DNA of 64,000 nucleotides, from NCBI GenBank assembly GCA_965200005.1, contig OZ241331.1, forward strand, positions 1,178,001-1,242,000, read 5' to 3'. Below the pieces are notes generated by a model, which was given only the letters and a program-made list of their open reading frames with translations, was not told the DNA's origin and ran no database searches. Numbering within the stretch: the first letter of the stretch is position 1; every line of letters begins with the position of its first letter. The position numbers were made by a program, and so were the translations under genes. This document shows positions 8,430 through 15,998 of this stretch, in pieces. Source of the DNA: Aldehydirespirator sp965200005. Its GTDB lineage: Bacteria > Actinomycetota > Acidimicrobiia > Acidimicrobiales > Aldehydirespiratoraceae.

Positions 8430-9118
8430 TGTCGGGAGTGGCGCCTGCCAGAGCTGCGATTGCGGGTGGCGGCGACGCATTGCTCGTGAGGTCGTTCTAC
8501 ATCTTCGGGCTCTCCGAAGAGAGTCGTCACAGGCACGTACCCGGCCCACCACGGCCCGGCTATGTCCTCAGGCTCGTCAATCGGGCCACCGGTGCGCACC
8601 TTCGCCGAAGCTTCCGTCAGCGGCAACTCCAACACCAACGTCTTGCGAAGATCCGACTTTGACGGCAGCCGGCTCGTATCCCAGTTAGCCACCACATGGT
8701 CGGTAATCAGGTGCAGCGCCCGCAGTTTCGTCGGCTCGTCAACGATCTTGGAAGCCTTGCCCCTCACCACAACCGACCGGTAGTTCATCGAATTGTGAAA
8801 CGGGGTCCGAGCCATCACCAACCCGTCGAGGTGGGTGACGGTCACGCACACTTCGTGACGGTCGGCGCTACGAAGCAAGTGATTGGCAGCAGCACCATGC
8901 AGGTACAACTGCTCGTCGTCACGCCCGTAGGCCATCGGCAGCACAAGCGGCCCGTCAGGTGTCGTCACACCGACATGGGCAATCAGCCCAGCATCAAGAA
9001 TGCTCAACACGGTGTCGCGGTCGTAGCGACCCCTTGCAGCGAGCCTGCGTACCCGTGTTCGCGGAGAGGGTGGGTCGGCTGTGACCTGACTGTCGGTGGA
9101 CTCCTGAGGCTCTGTCAT
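8378..9118 (-). CDS. Pyridoxamine-5'-phosphate-oxidase-fold flavin-binding protein
   Basis: 246-aa protein of the FMN-binding split-barrel (PPOX class) family, related to nitroimidazole-resistance NimA-like proteins. The core runs from about residue 30 (GRYDRDTVLSILDAG) through LPMAYGRDDEQLYLHG, a typical FMN-site segment, and NYRSVVVRGKA to about residue 205. The last 30 residues are low complexity and partly encoded by the 17-bp repeat array, so the natural C-terminus may be shorter or recently changed. Divergent from the carboxylase gene. TAGCAT lies 6 nt upstream of the ATG. Confidence 0.8.
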   Translation of the reverse strand: MTEPQESTDSQVTADPPSPRTRVRRLAARGRYDRDTVLSILDAGLIAHVGVTTPDGPLVLPMAYGRDDEQLYLHGAAANHLLRSADRHEVCVTVTHLDGLVMARTPFHNSMNYRSVVVRGKASKIVDEPTKLRALHLITDHVVANWDTSRLPSKSDLRKTLVLELPLTEASAKVRTGGPIDEPEDIAGPWWAGYVPVTTLFGEPEDVERPHEQCVAATRNRSSGRRHSRQPAQTSRQQVQVADKYK

Positions 9119-9169
9119 GAGCCGATGCTACGAGACACGATGTGCAACTAGCAGCAGGAATCGCGACGG

Positions 9170-9175
9170 TAGCCT
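9170..9175 (+). promoter_or_regulatory. Leaderless -10 element of the carboxylase operon (TAGCCT)
   Basis: TAGCCT with exactly 8 nt to the GTG at 9184. The same hexamer is used upstream of mshA. Confidence 0.5.
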
Positions 9176-9183
9176 GCCCGTTT

Positions 9184-10740
9184 GTGGCCGAACTGTCGAT
9201 GCGGGACAAGCTTAAAGACTTAAGGACCCGCAAGACTCAAGCCCTCTCCGCAGGGCCCGAGCGAGCCACCAAACGCCAGCACGACAAGGGCAAGTTGCTG
9301 GCCCGAGAACGTCTCGATTACCTGCTCGATGACGGTTCGTTTCACGAACTTGACATGCTCGCCCGGCACCGTGCCCACGATGCGGGCCTGGCGTCACGGC
9401 CCTACACCGATGGTGTCATCACGGGTTGGGGCACGATCGACGGACGCAAGGTCTTCGTTTTCGCCCAGGACTTCACGGTCATGGGCGGCGCTCTCGGCGA
9501 GGTGTTCGCAGAGAAACTGCACAAAGTGATGGATCTTGCCGTCCTCACAGGCGCACCCATGATCGGGCTCAACGACGGCGCCGGTGCTCGCATCCAGGAG
9601 GGCGTGGTCTCGCTCGACGGTTATGGCGGCATCTTCTTCCGCAACGTTCAAGCCTCGGGTGTGATCCCCCAGATCAGCGTGATCCTCGGCCCCTGCGCCG
9701 GCGGCGCCGTATACAGCCCGGCGATGACTGATTTCATCTTCATGGTGCGCTCCAAGTCGCACATGTTCATCACCGGCCCTGATGTTGTGCGAACGGTCAC
9801 CGGCGAAGATGTGAGCCTTGAAGATCTCGGAGGCGCCACCAGCCATAGCACCAAGTCAGGTGTGGCGACCTTTGTTGCTGCCGATGAGTACGACGTGCTC
9901 GACGATGTGAAGACCCTGCTGTCGTACCTGCCGTCCAACAATCTCGAACGGCCGCCCACGTTCGACTCAGCCGATGACCCTGATCGTGACTGCGACGCTC
10001 TCGATTCGTTGCTACCCGATAGCCCGAATGTGCCCTACGACATGAAGAATGTCATCGGCGATGTCGTTGATGACGGTGACTTCTTCGAATACCACGCATC
10101 GTGGGCACGCAGCATCGTCTGTGGCTTTGCTCGAATCGACGGCCGTGCCGTGGGTGTGGTCGGCAACCAGCCGATGGTTCTCGCTGGTGTTCTCGACATT
10201 GAGTCGGCCGAAAAGGCCGCACGTTTCGTACGCACCTGTGATGCCTTCAACATCCCTATCGTCACGTTTATCGACGTTCCGGGATTCCTGCCTGGGGTCG
10301 ATCAGGAACACGGCGGGATCATCCGCCACGGTGCCAAGTTGCTGTTCGCATACTGCGAGGCGACCGTGCCCCGCATCTCGATCATCACTCGCAAGGCCTA
10401 TGGCGGTGCTTATGTGGTGATGGACTCCAAGGGCGTGGGCTCGGATCTCTGTTACGCCTGGCCGTCAGCGGAGATTGCCGTGATGGGACCCCAAGGCGCA
10501 GTCGAGATCATCTATCGCCGTGAGCTGGCGACGGCCGCCGACCCTGAGACGCGCCGACGTGAACTAGTGGATGACTACACAACACGGCTTGCTAATCCCT
10601 ATGTTGCTGCGGAGCGTGGGTTTGTTGACGAGGTGATCGAGCCTTCCGAGACCCGCCGCAAGATTGTTGCAGGGTTGCGGGTGCTGGACTCGAAGCGTGA
10701 GGAGATCCCCGAACGCAAACATGGCAACGTCCCGCTGTGA
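9184..10740 (+). CDS. Acyl-CoA carboxylase carboxyltransferase (beta) subunit
   Basis: About 518-aa biotin-dependent carboxyltransferase of the PccB/AccD family, which transfers carboxyl groups to acetyl- or propionyl-CoA. Glycine-rich oxyanion-hole segments of both halves are visible: GAGARIQEG and PCAGGAVYSP in the N-terminal half, and PGFLPGVDQEHGG with ARKAYGGAYVVM-like ITRKAYGGAYVVM in the C-terminal half. The terminal ERKHGNVPL is typical of propionyl-CoA carboxylase beta chains. The start is GTG 9184 (8 nt after TAGCCT) or ATG 9199. The epsilon-like gene overlaps it by 4 nt. No biotinylated alpha chain is in the window. Propionyl-CoA is favoured because an epimerase gene is nearby. Confidence 0.92.
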   Translation: MAELSMRDKLKDLRTRKTQALSAGPERATKRQHDKGKLLARERLDYLLDDGSFHELDMLARHRAHDAGLASRPYTDGVITGWGTIDGRKVFVFAQDFTVMGGALGEVFAEKLHKVMDLAVLTGAPMIGLNDGAGARIQEGVVSLDGYGGIFFRNVQASGVIPQISVILGPCAGGAVYSPAMTDFIFMVRSKSHMFITGPDVVRTVTGEDVSLEDLGGATSHSTKSGVATFVAADEYDVLDDVKTLLSYLPSNNLERPPTFDSADDPDRDCDALDSLLPDSPNVPYDMKNVIGDVVDDGDFFEYHASWARSIVCGFARIDGRAVGVVGNQPMVLAGVLDIESAEKAARFVRTCDAFNIPIVTFIDVPGFLPGVDQEHGGIIRHGAKLLFAYCEATVPRISIITRKAYGGAYVVMDSKGVGSDLCYAWPSAEIAVMGPQGAVEIIYRRELATAADPETRRRELVDDYTTRLANPYVAAERGFVDEVIEPSETRRKIVAGLRVLDSKREEIPERKHGNVPL

Positions 10741-10952
10741 GGGTTGATCGTGTTGAGACCGCTGAGCACATTGCGGACATAACCCCGCAACCGACACCCA
10801 ATGAGAGGGCCGCGATAGAGGCGGCGTTGAGACAGCTGTTCGTGGAGTTGTTCGGTGGGGTCAATGTGCCCGTTGCGCCTGCGGCATCCCCACGCTGGCG
10901 TTACGCAGGGCGCTACCCACGCCGCCGTCGCAGTTACGGGGGCTGGGCCTGA
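10737..10952 (+). CDS. Small acyl-CoA carboxylase epsilon-like protein
   Basis: 71-aa protein starting at a GTGA overlap with the carboxyltransferase stop, so translation is probably coupled. The PTPNERAAIEAALRQLF helix and a C-terminal Trp/Arg-rich tail (PRWRYAGRYPRRRRSYGGW) resemble actinobacterial acyl-CoA carboxylase epsilon subunits, which bind the beta subunit and help holoenzyme assembly. Similarity is by pattern and context only, and the family is poorly conserved. Confidence 0.6.
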   Translation: MRVDRVETAEHIADITPQPTPNERAAIEAALRQLFVELFGGVNVPVAPAASPRWRYAGRYPRRRRSYGGWA

Positions 10953-11044
10953 GAAAGCGGGCATCGCCGGATGCTCTGATCAGGGCTGCTTCGCAGCAGT
11001 ACTGCGAGCACGTTGAAACCGCAAGAGAGGGCGCTGAAACCAGC

Positions 11045-11467
11045 TTGGAGATTCCCAGCGATGGCGCGCTGGCGGCGTTACAGGCTGAGTTAGAACACGG
11101 TCGGCGCTACGACTTGGCGACGTCGTGCCTGTCAACACTTGGCATGCACGACCCTGAAGCTTTTGTAACGGGACTACTAGGCGTTCTTGCCGACGATGGC
11201 TGGATCTATCTGGTCGAACCCGACCCGCCGCACCCAGGCGAGCGTCTCGCAGCCTGGATACCACCTCGCTTCCGGCGCTCACGCCCACGCCCGCGCTCAC
11301 ACTCACGTTCACACAAGCTCCAGCAACAGACGCGCGACCTACCTCAACTCTTGCGCCAGCATGGCTTCATCATCACTGACTTGCACCGCCACGAGGTCGC
11401 ATCGGCACCACGACGATGGCGACGCTTTGTCAAGCTCCGCGCGACCCGCCAAGAAGGTTTGAGCTAG
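11045..11467 (+). CDS. C-terminal part of a class I methyltransferase-like protein
   Basis: The frame encodes the middle and end of a SAM-dependent methyltransferase fold: RYDLATSCLSTLGMHDPEAF resembles the post-motif-II region, and LADDGWIYLVEPD resembles the strand following motif III. The GxGxG SAM-binding motif is absent. The only standard start is the TTG at 11045, but the frame is open upstream and reads sensibly (SPDALIRAA) back to a CTG at 10949 that overlaps the epsilon-like gene stop as CTGA. It may therefore be a 5'-truncated remnant or start at a non-standard codon. An Arg/Ser-rich insert (RPRPRSHSRSH) lies near residue 80. Confidence 0.45.
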   Translation: MEIPSDGALAALQAELEHGRRYDLATSCLSTLGMHDPEAFVTGLLGVLADDGWIYLVEPDPPHPGERLAAWIPPRFRRSRPRPRSHSRSHKLQQQTRDLPQLLRQHGFIITDLHRHEVASAPRRWRRFVKLRATRQEGLS

Positions 11468-11498
11468 CGAAGCGCCAACACGCTAAGTGGCCAGTCGG

Positions 11499-12446
11499 CT
11501 AGTTCGTGGCTGGCGTTTCTTCGATCGTGACAGAGTGAACAACCACATCACGAGACGGTGCGCCACCCAGAGAACCACCGGGCTCGTGCAACCCGATGAT
11601 CGACTCGGCGACCTCAAGCCCAGGATCCTCGAGCCGGCCAAACACCACATAGGTGCCCTGCGAATCAAGCAGCGAAGCGTTGGGCCCGGTCGTGATGAAG
11701 AACTGCGCTCCCGCAGAGTCAGCGCCCATCGATCGTGCCATTACAAGCAAACCCGGGCCGTACCGGTAGGGCCCTCGAAGTTGACCGGTATCTGGGTCGA
11801 CATCAAACGTCGGCTCATCGGGGATCGTGTAGCCCGGCCCAGGATCGGATGCCGAGTTCGTGTGTGGCGACCCACCCTGGATGATGTCGATCGACGGGTC
11901 GGTACGGAACAGCAGCGTGTCGTCGTAATAACCCCAGCGAGCCAGCGTCACAAAGTTGTTCACCGTCATCGGCGCCTCAGCGGAGTTCAACTGAAACCGC
12001 ATCGTGCCTTCGCTCGTGTCAAACACGGCTGTGTGCAGCGTCTCGGGGTCGATGCACATTGGTTGAGGTCCATCGAAGTCGAGCCTCGGCCCGCTAGACC
12101 CGTCAGGTTCGGGACAACCCGCAGGCGTTGACTGCTCCGCCGCAGGATCGGTGGAGTCGGTCACTTCGACAGCGCCTTCATCCAAAGAAACTGCGTCGGT
12201 TGTGGTGTCAGACAAATCGGACACCTCGGGAATAGTGATGTCAGGTTCTTCAAGGTCACCGAACTCCTCGTCTTCGTTGTTGCGTTGCAGGAAGCCAATG
12301 ACCACAAGTATCAGCGCGCCGATGATAGCGATTGTCCCGATCCGCTTGATACGCCGGCGGGTGGCCTGACGTCGTGCCTCAGCCTCTAAAGCGGCGAGCC
12401 GCTGACGGCGATTCTCGCGCTGACGTTCACGCTTTGCTGTGCTCAT
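11499..12446 (-). CDS. Membrane-anchored cyclophilin-type peptidyl-prolyl isomerase
   Basis: 315-aa protein. A highly basic N-terminus with coiled-coil character (RQRLAALEAEARRQ) is followed by one membrane segment at about 37-53, an acidic Asp/Thr/Ser linker, and a cyclophilin domain from about residue 133. Family motifs include APMTVNNFVTLA, LLFRTDPSIDIIQGG and GAQFFITTG. The usual FHR of the active site reads LFRT, with the Arg retained. It probably assists folding outside the membrane. The start codon overlaps the stop of the upstream 58-aa gene by ATGA. Confidence 0.85.
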   Translation of the reverse strand: MSTAKRERQRENRRQRLAALEAEARRQATRRRIKRIGTIAIIGALILVVIGFLQRNNEDEEFGDLEEPDITIPEVSDLSDTTTDAVSLDEGAVEVTDSTDPAAEQSTPAGCPEPDGSSGPRLDFDGPQPMCIDPETLHTAVFDTSEGTMRFQLNSAEAPMTVNNFVTLARWGYYDDTLLFRTDPSIDIIQGGSPHTNSASDPGPGYTIPDEPTFDVDPDTGQLRGPYRYGPGLLVMARSMGADSAGAQFFITTGPNASLLDSQGTYVVFGRLEDPGLEVAESIIGLHEPGGSLGGAPSRDVVVHSVTIEETPATN

Positions 12447-12619
12447 GCGAACAACCCCACTGCCAACGACAAGACCATCATTACCACCACGACCACAGCG
12501 ACTGATGCGACAACTGCGCGCTTGGCGAAACTGTGACGACTCCTGTGACCCCGGGGCGCTCGAGCTGCGGCTCGCTCAGCTTGCACCCGTCGCCGCTTAA
12601 CTTCACGTTGAGAAGGCAT
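12443..12619 (-). CDS. 58-aa single-pass membrane protein upstream of the cyclophilin gene
   Basis: Small gene of 59 codons. The N-terminal 35 residues are strongly basic (MPSQREVKRRRVQAERAAAR, then RGHRSRHSFAKR). A single hydrophobic helix at about 36-57 contains AVVVVMMVLSLAVGLFA and ends the protein. Its TGA overlaps the cyclophilin ATG, so the two are probably translated together. The basic-then-hydrophobic plan repeats that of the cyclophilin N-terminus. TAGGTT lies 6 nt before the ATG on the minus strand. No family recognised. Confidence 0.65.
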   Translation of the reverse strand: MPSQREVKRRRVQAERAAARAPRGHRSRHSFAKRAVVASVAVVVVVMMVLSLAVGLFA

Positions 12620-12641
12620 CTGCTCAACCTAGCGACCTACC

Positions 12642-12647
12642 TAGAGT
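12642..12647 (+). promoter_or_regulatory. Leaderless -10 element of the lipoprotein gene (TAGAGT)
   Basis: TAGAGT with exactly 8 nt to the ATG at 12656, which decides the start over the longer upstream reading frame. Confidence 0.5.
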
Positions 12648-12655
12648 CGCGGCTG

Positions 12656-13420
12656 ATGCCGCACTCGAATGTTTCATCTGTGGCGGTTGCGTTGCCCCGA
12701 ATTCGGTGTGTGCTGGCTGTCATCGCAGTTGTTTTTGCGGCAACCTCAAGTGCCTGCGCCTCGACTGATGATGGTGTGCCCACAACTTCAACGTCCGCAG
12801 GTGACGGAGCCTTCTCGGATGATTCCGAAGAGTCTGGCGGCGATCTCACATCGGGAACCCAAGCAGGCGGCACCACATCGCAAGTTCCCCCCAGAGAGTC
12901 CACCTCTACTTCAGTTGCTGTCACCTCATCGACTGATGATGGTGTGCCCGAGGACGAATCCGATTCCAGCAAACGGATTGCTATCGGCACAGACGGATCG
13001 GTAGCAACAGTGCGTGTGGGTGAGCAGGTGTTTGCCTTCGCCGTTGACTGTTACGCACCAGGAGCAGGGGACTATCTCATAGTTGGTGCAGGTACCGGTA
13101 CTGAATCCGAGACGAATCAACCCGATGAATCTGATCAATCAGATCGATCGGATCAACTAGATGAAGCTGTCGAGTTGTATGTTCAGGCGTTCTTTGCTGA
13201 GCCCTATATCGGCTTGCGTCTAGCAGATGGCACCTTGATTGAGGCTGCACTTGATGCACCGCTTGAGTTGATGGCTCAAGACGATGTGATCCGTGTGCAA
13301 GACATTCCGCTCGTTCACAGTCTTGACCTGACAACAGGCGAGTCAACCGATGCCGGTCTTGGCGAGATCGAGATCTCTTGTTTCAGCTATAGCAAGGAGT
13401 TACCAGAGGCCGACAAATAG
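12656..13420 (+). CDS. Secreted lipoprotein of unknown function
   Basis: 254-aa protein. The signal peptide has a hydrophobic core (VLAVIAVVFAATSS) and ends in a lipobox-like SSAC, predicting lipidation of the Cys near residue 34. A Ser/Thr/Gly/Asp-rich linker follows, then a domain with two cysteines (VDCYAPGAG and ISCFSYS) that could form a disulfide. A short acidic Asp/Ser/Gln repeat (DESDQSDRSDQ) sits in the middle. The start is chosen from the signal peptide and the promoter hexamer 8 nt upstream. Divergent from the cyclophilin pair. Confidence 0.7.
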   Translation: MPHSNVSSVAVALPRIRCVLAVIAVVFAATSSACASTDDGVPTTSTSAGDGAFSDDSEESGGDLTSGTQAGGTTSQVPPRESTSTSVAVTSSTDDGVPEDESDSSKRIAIGTDGSVATVRVGEQVFAFAVDCYAPGAGDYLIVGAGTGTESETNQPDESDQSDRSDQLDEAVELYVQAFFAEPYIGLRLADGTLIEAALDAPLELMAQDDVIRVQDIPLVHSLDLTTGESTDAGLGEIEISCFSYSKELPEADK

Positions 13421-13487
13421 CTCACACATTCCCACACAATCCCCAGATTGCTGTGGAAAAAGTCAAGAATCTGTGGGAAAACCAGAG

Positions 13488-14336
13488 TCAGGAGGGTACG
13501 TCACCACAACCGGTGTCACCCATGATCAGTGGCATCCGACCGGATTTGTAGGCTCGCACCTCGCCATCGACGATGTTGAAAACAACCCGGAAGTTCTGAT
13601 CGCCTGGATCTGAGGGCACGAATATCAGGTCGACGGTGCCGTCTTCACGTTCCTGACGCACGATCGAATCACCAAAGAGTCCCAAAACCATTGACTCCGG
13701 TGATCCGACACCAACCCCTGAGCGAGTCGTAATTGGGGCAGCGTTGATGTCAACCCGTTCGATCGTGCCGTGACTTACGAGGAACACGATCCCCTCGGGA
13801 GCGTCGTAGGGCACAACGTGATAGCAGGTGCCCGTCGGGCCAATCGGAACGAGCGCAGTGCCTGCCGCTTCTTGTGCTTTGGCCAATGTCATGCCGAATG
13901 TGACCTCATCCAGCCCGACTGTGGAAACCGTGGATCGAGCACTCAGTGTCGGGGTGCCAAAGTCTTCGGTGTCTTCTGGCTCTTCGATCACAAAGGTTGT
14001 GGTGGTTGCGCCGACCGTAGTCGTGGTCGTACTTGTTGACGTTGTGGTGGTTGATGTTGAGGCCGGGGGTTCATCTATTTCTGTATCAGTTGCCGGAGCG
14101 GTTTCTGTCTCGTCCGAGGGTTGCTCCGCAGCACTGTCGTCCTCGCTCGACTCGTCAACTGCGTCGGTGACTGCATCCTGCTCATTGCCGCTGTTGGAGA
14201 TCCAGATGATCAGGGCGGTAGCGACGATGACTACTACTGCTGCTGCAACGACAATCGGTATCCAGCGGGGTCCACGGCGCTCAACGCCCCCAGGCCAAAA
14301 CGGGGCTTGATCTTGGTTGTCAGGAGTCCACTCCAT
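13488..14336 (-). CDS. Membrane-anchored hypothetical protein with Thr/Asp-rich linker
   Basis: 282-aa protein: about 24 cytoplasmic residues, one membrane helix at about 25-47, a long acidic and Thr-rich linker (about 50-115), and a C-terminal domain of about 165 residues with LDEVTFGMTLAKAQEAAG and a Cys pair (TGTCYHV and GCGDVPS at the end). Repeated FGMT/AxEAxG-type segments are common in secreted actinobacterial proteins, but no function is known. TATTGT (14345-14350) lies exactly 8 nt before the ATG. Convergent with the lipoprotein gene. Confidence 0.7.
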   Translation of the reverse strand: MEWTPDNQDQAPFWPGGVERRGPRWIPIVVAAAVVVIVATALIIWISNSGNEQDAVTDAVDESSEDDSAAEQPSDETETAPATDTEIDEPPASTSTTTTSTSTTTTTVGATTTTFVIEEPEDTEDFGTPTLSARSTVSTVGLDEVTFGMTLAKAQEAAGTALVPIGPTGTCYHVVPYDAPEGIVFLVSHGTIERVDINAAPITTRSGVGVGSPESMVLGLFGDSIVRQEREDGTVDLIFVPSDPGDQNFRVVFNIVDGEVRAYKSGRMPLIMGDTGCGDVPS

Positions 14337-14456
14337 AGCTAATCACAATAGCGGGATTTGCCGTCACGACATGTAGTGACCATGTCTAGATGAGCCTCAA
14401 GGATCTTCAACGATGGCCGAAGTAGTGAGCGTGTGAAGTAGGGAGGAAGTGGGGAG

Positions 14457-14529
14457 TAGGCCGCCCGGGGCTCGAACCCGGCACCTTGAGATTAAAAGTC
14501 TCCTGCTCTACCCGATGAGCTAGCGGCCC
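14457..14529 (-). tRNA. tRNA-Lys (anticodon TTT)
   Basis: 73-nt cloverleaf on the minus strand. Acceptor GGGCCGC pairs with GCGGCCT with one G-U end pair, and the discriminator is A. The D arm is GCTC/GAGC, the anticodon stem GGAGA/TCTCA carries loop CTTTTAA with anticodon TTT, and the T arm contains TTCGAGC between CCGGG and CCCGG. No encoded CCA. Confidence 0.95.
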
Positions 14530-14632
14530 ACAGCAATTGTGGCAGCATCACCGCGCGATTTCCGACGCTCGCCGCCGTTGCCGTTATGTGAAGCCGGCCG
14601 CCACCTGCTGAACCGACTTAGCCGCGGCGTGC

Positions 14633-15013
14633 TCAGCCGGTGAAGCGATGGACTTTCAGGTCGTCGAGATCAACCCACTCAAGGGTGCGTGCATGGGTTG
14701 CTTCAAGCACGACTTCGGGGGCAGCACCTGCGGCCAGAGCTTCCGCCCAGCGTGGAGCACACAGGCACCAATGGTCGCCCGGTGAGAGTCCCACGAATCC
14801 CATCATCGGTCGCGGGGTGGACAAGTCGTTGCCAGCGGCTTTCGAGAACTTGAGGAACTCAGCAGTCATTACCGCACACACGGTGTGAACCCCGTGATCT
14901 CCCGAGTCGGTGTTACAGCAGCCATCCCGGAACCAACCCGTCAGCGGGTCAAATGAACACGGTTCCAGTTCGCCGCCCAAGACATTGCGAGCCACGGCTG
15001 TGAAGTCTCGCAC
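14633..15013 (-). CDS. DUF2237 family protein
   Basis: Conserved protein of about 126 aa, unknown function. Family signature pieces are clear: NVLGGELEPCSFDPLTGW, FRDGCCNT, GVHTVCAVMT, FSKAAGNDLSTPRP, and PGDHWCLCAPRW. The many conserved cysteines suggest metal or redox chemistry, which is inference. The frame is open upstream to 15247, but that part overlaps the membrane segments of the opposite-strand prepilin peptidase. The GTG at 15013 gives the usual family length with about 10 residues before NVLGG. No strong start signal was seen. Confidence 0.8.
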   Translation of the reverse strand: MRDFTAVARNVLGGELEPCSFDPLTGWFRDGCCNTDSGDHGVHTVCAVMTAEFLKFSKAAGNDLSTPRPMMGFVGLSPGDHWCLCAPRWAEALAAGAAPEVVLEATHARTLEWVDLDDLKVHRFTG

Positions 15014-15140
15014 ATCAACACGACCACCGCTACACGCGGCTACTCCGATGATGGTCAGATTTGAAGGCCGAAGGCAGCCGCATATGCGGTGAGGTGCGAA
15101 GCGGGGCGAGGGTTGTTGGGCCTGCGTTAGCGTGCGGGTC

Positions 15141-15998
15141 GTGGTAGTCGCACTCATCTCTTTGTGGTATGTGCTGTTAGTTGGGCTTATGTGTGTGCTG
15201 TACCGGGCCGGTTTGTTTGGATCAACTTCAACGCTATGCATCGCCACGCTGGGTGTCGCGGGAGCTTGCTATGGCGTGGTTGTTGCGGTTGGGCCTCGTA
15301 GCGCTGGCGACCTGGCGATTGTCTCGATCGTGTTGCTGGTGTCAGCGCCGCTGGTCGCCATCGACATCACCAGCAAGCGATTGCCTGACATGCTCGTGTT
15401 GCCGGCGCTGGCGCTTGGTTGTGTGAGTGTGACGATTGGTGTAGCGGCTGGGTCTGGGGGGCAACGGCTCACTGTTGTGGCCTGCATGGTTGCGATGGTC
15501 GGCCCGTTGCTGGTTGCGCACCTCGTGTCGCCATCTGGTCTTGGATTTGGCGATGTGAAGTTCGGGGCATTGTGGGCTGTTGCGGTTGGTTGGGCCTGCC
15601 TGCGTGCTGAACTGTCCATTATTGAGGTGGTGCTGGTGGGTACGACTGCAACGGCACTGGCTTGCGGAATCCATGTTGTTGTTGTGCTTGCCCTGGCGGC
15701 GCGTGACCGGCAGAGTAAGTCCAGCCCGGCACGCACACCCCAACCGTACTGCAGCACGACCAGTGGATCACAAACCTGTGCTACGGCATTGGGGCTTGGC
15801 TCGAGTGTGAACACCTTCGCGATCCAGTCGCCATCGGTGTCGCTCGAAAGCTGCCAACCCGGCTCAGCGGACACAACGGGAGGCCCGGCCTCGCTGCCAT
15901 ACAGCTCAGCCGCAAGCGCGCGTGCCACCTCTACAAGGTCAGCAGGCGTCACGGCACCTTCGGGAACCTCGGAGCCGGTCGGCAGAGCCACGTCATAG
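15141..15998 (+). CDS. Prepilin peptidase-like (A24) membrane protein
   Basis: Multi-spanning membrane protein with the two aspartate motifs of type IV prepilin peptidases: an IDITSKRLPD segment (first Asp) and GLGFGDVKFG (second Asp, FGDVK). There is no N-terminal cysteine methyltransferase domain, so it is a short TadV/CpaA-like form. Real A24 sequence ends near 15710 (LALAARDRQ). The remaining 95 codons run antisense to the next gene and have shadow-like composition, so the true end may have been lost by an indel. TAGCGT ends 7 nt before GTG 15141; GTG 15132 is an alternative. Confidence 0.7.
   Translation: MVVALISLWYVLLVGLMCVLYRAGLFGSTSTLCIATLGVAGACYGVVVAVGPRSAGDLAIVSIVLLVSAPLVAIDITSKRLPDMLVLPALALGCVSVTIGVAAGSGGQRLTVVACMVAMVGPLLVAHLVSPSGLGFGDVKFGALWAVAVGWACLRAELSIIEVVLVGTTATALACGIHVVVVLALAARDRQSKSSPARTPQPYCSTTSGSQTCATALGLGSSVNTFAIQSPSVSLESCQPGSADTTGGPASLPYSSAASARATSTRSAGVTAPSGTSEPVGRATS

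Noticed and set aside
13429..13479. Inverted repeat TTCCCACA/TGTGGGAA between the convergent lipoprotein and membrane protein genes, considered as a bidirectional terminator
   Set aside because: The loop is 35 nt and no T-run follows on either strand; an alternative shorter pairing exists, so the structure is ambiguous.
15014..15247. N-terminal extension of the DUF2237 frame up to 15247
   Set aside because: It overlaps the membrane helices and promoter of the opposite gene and goes beyond the normal family length.
15269..15710. C-terminal 150 codons of the minus-strand pilus-like frame as a real domain
   Set aside because: They are antisense to the conserved aspartate motifs of the prepilin peptidase and are Ser/Thr/Pro-rich, as expected for a shadow frame.
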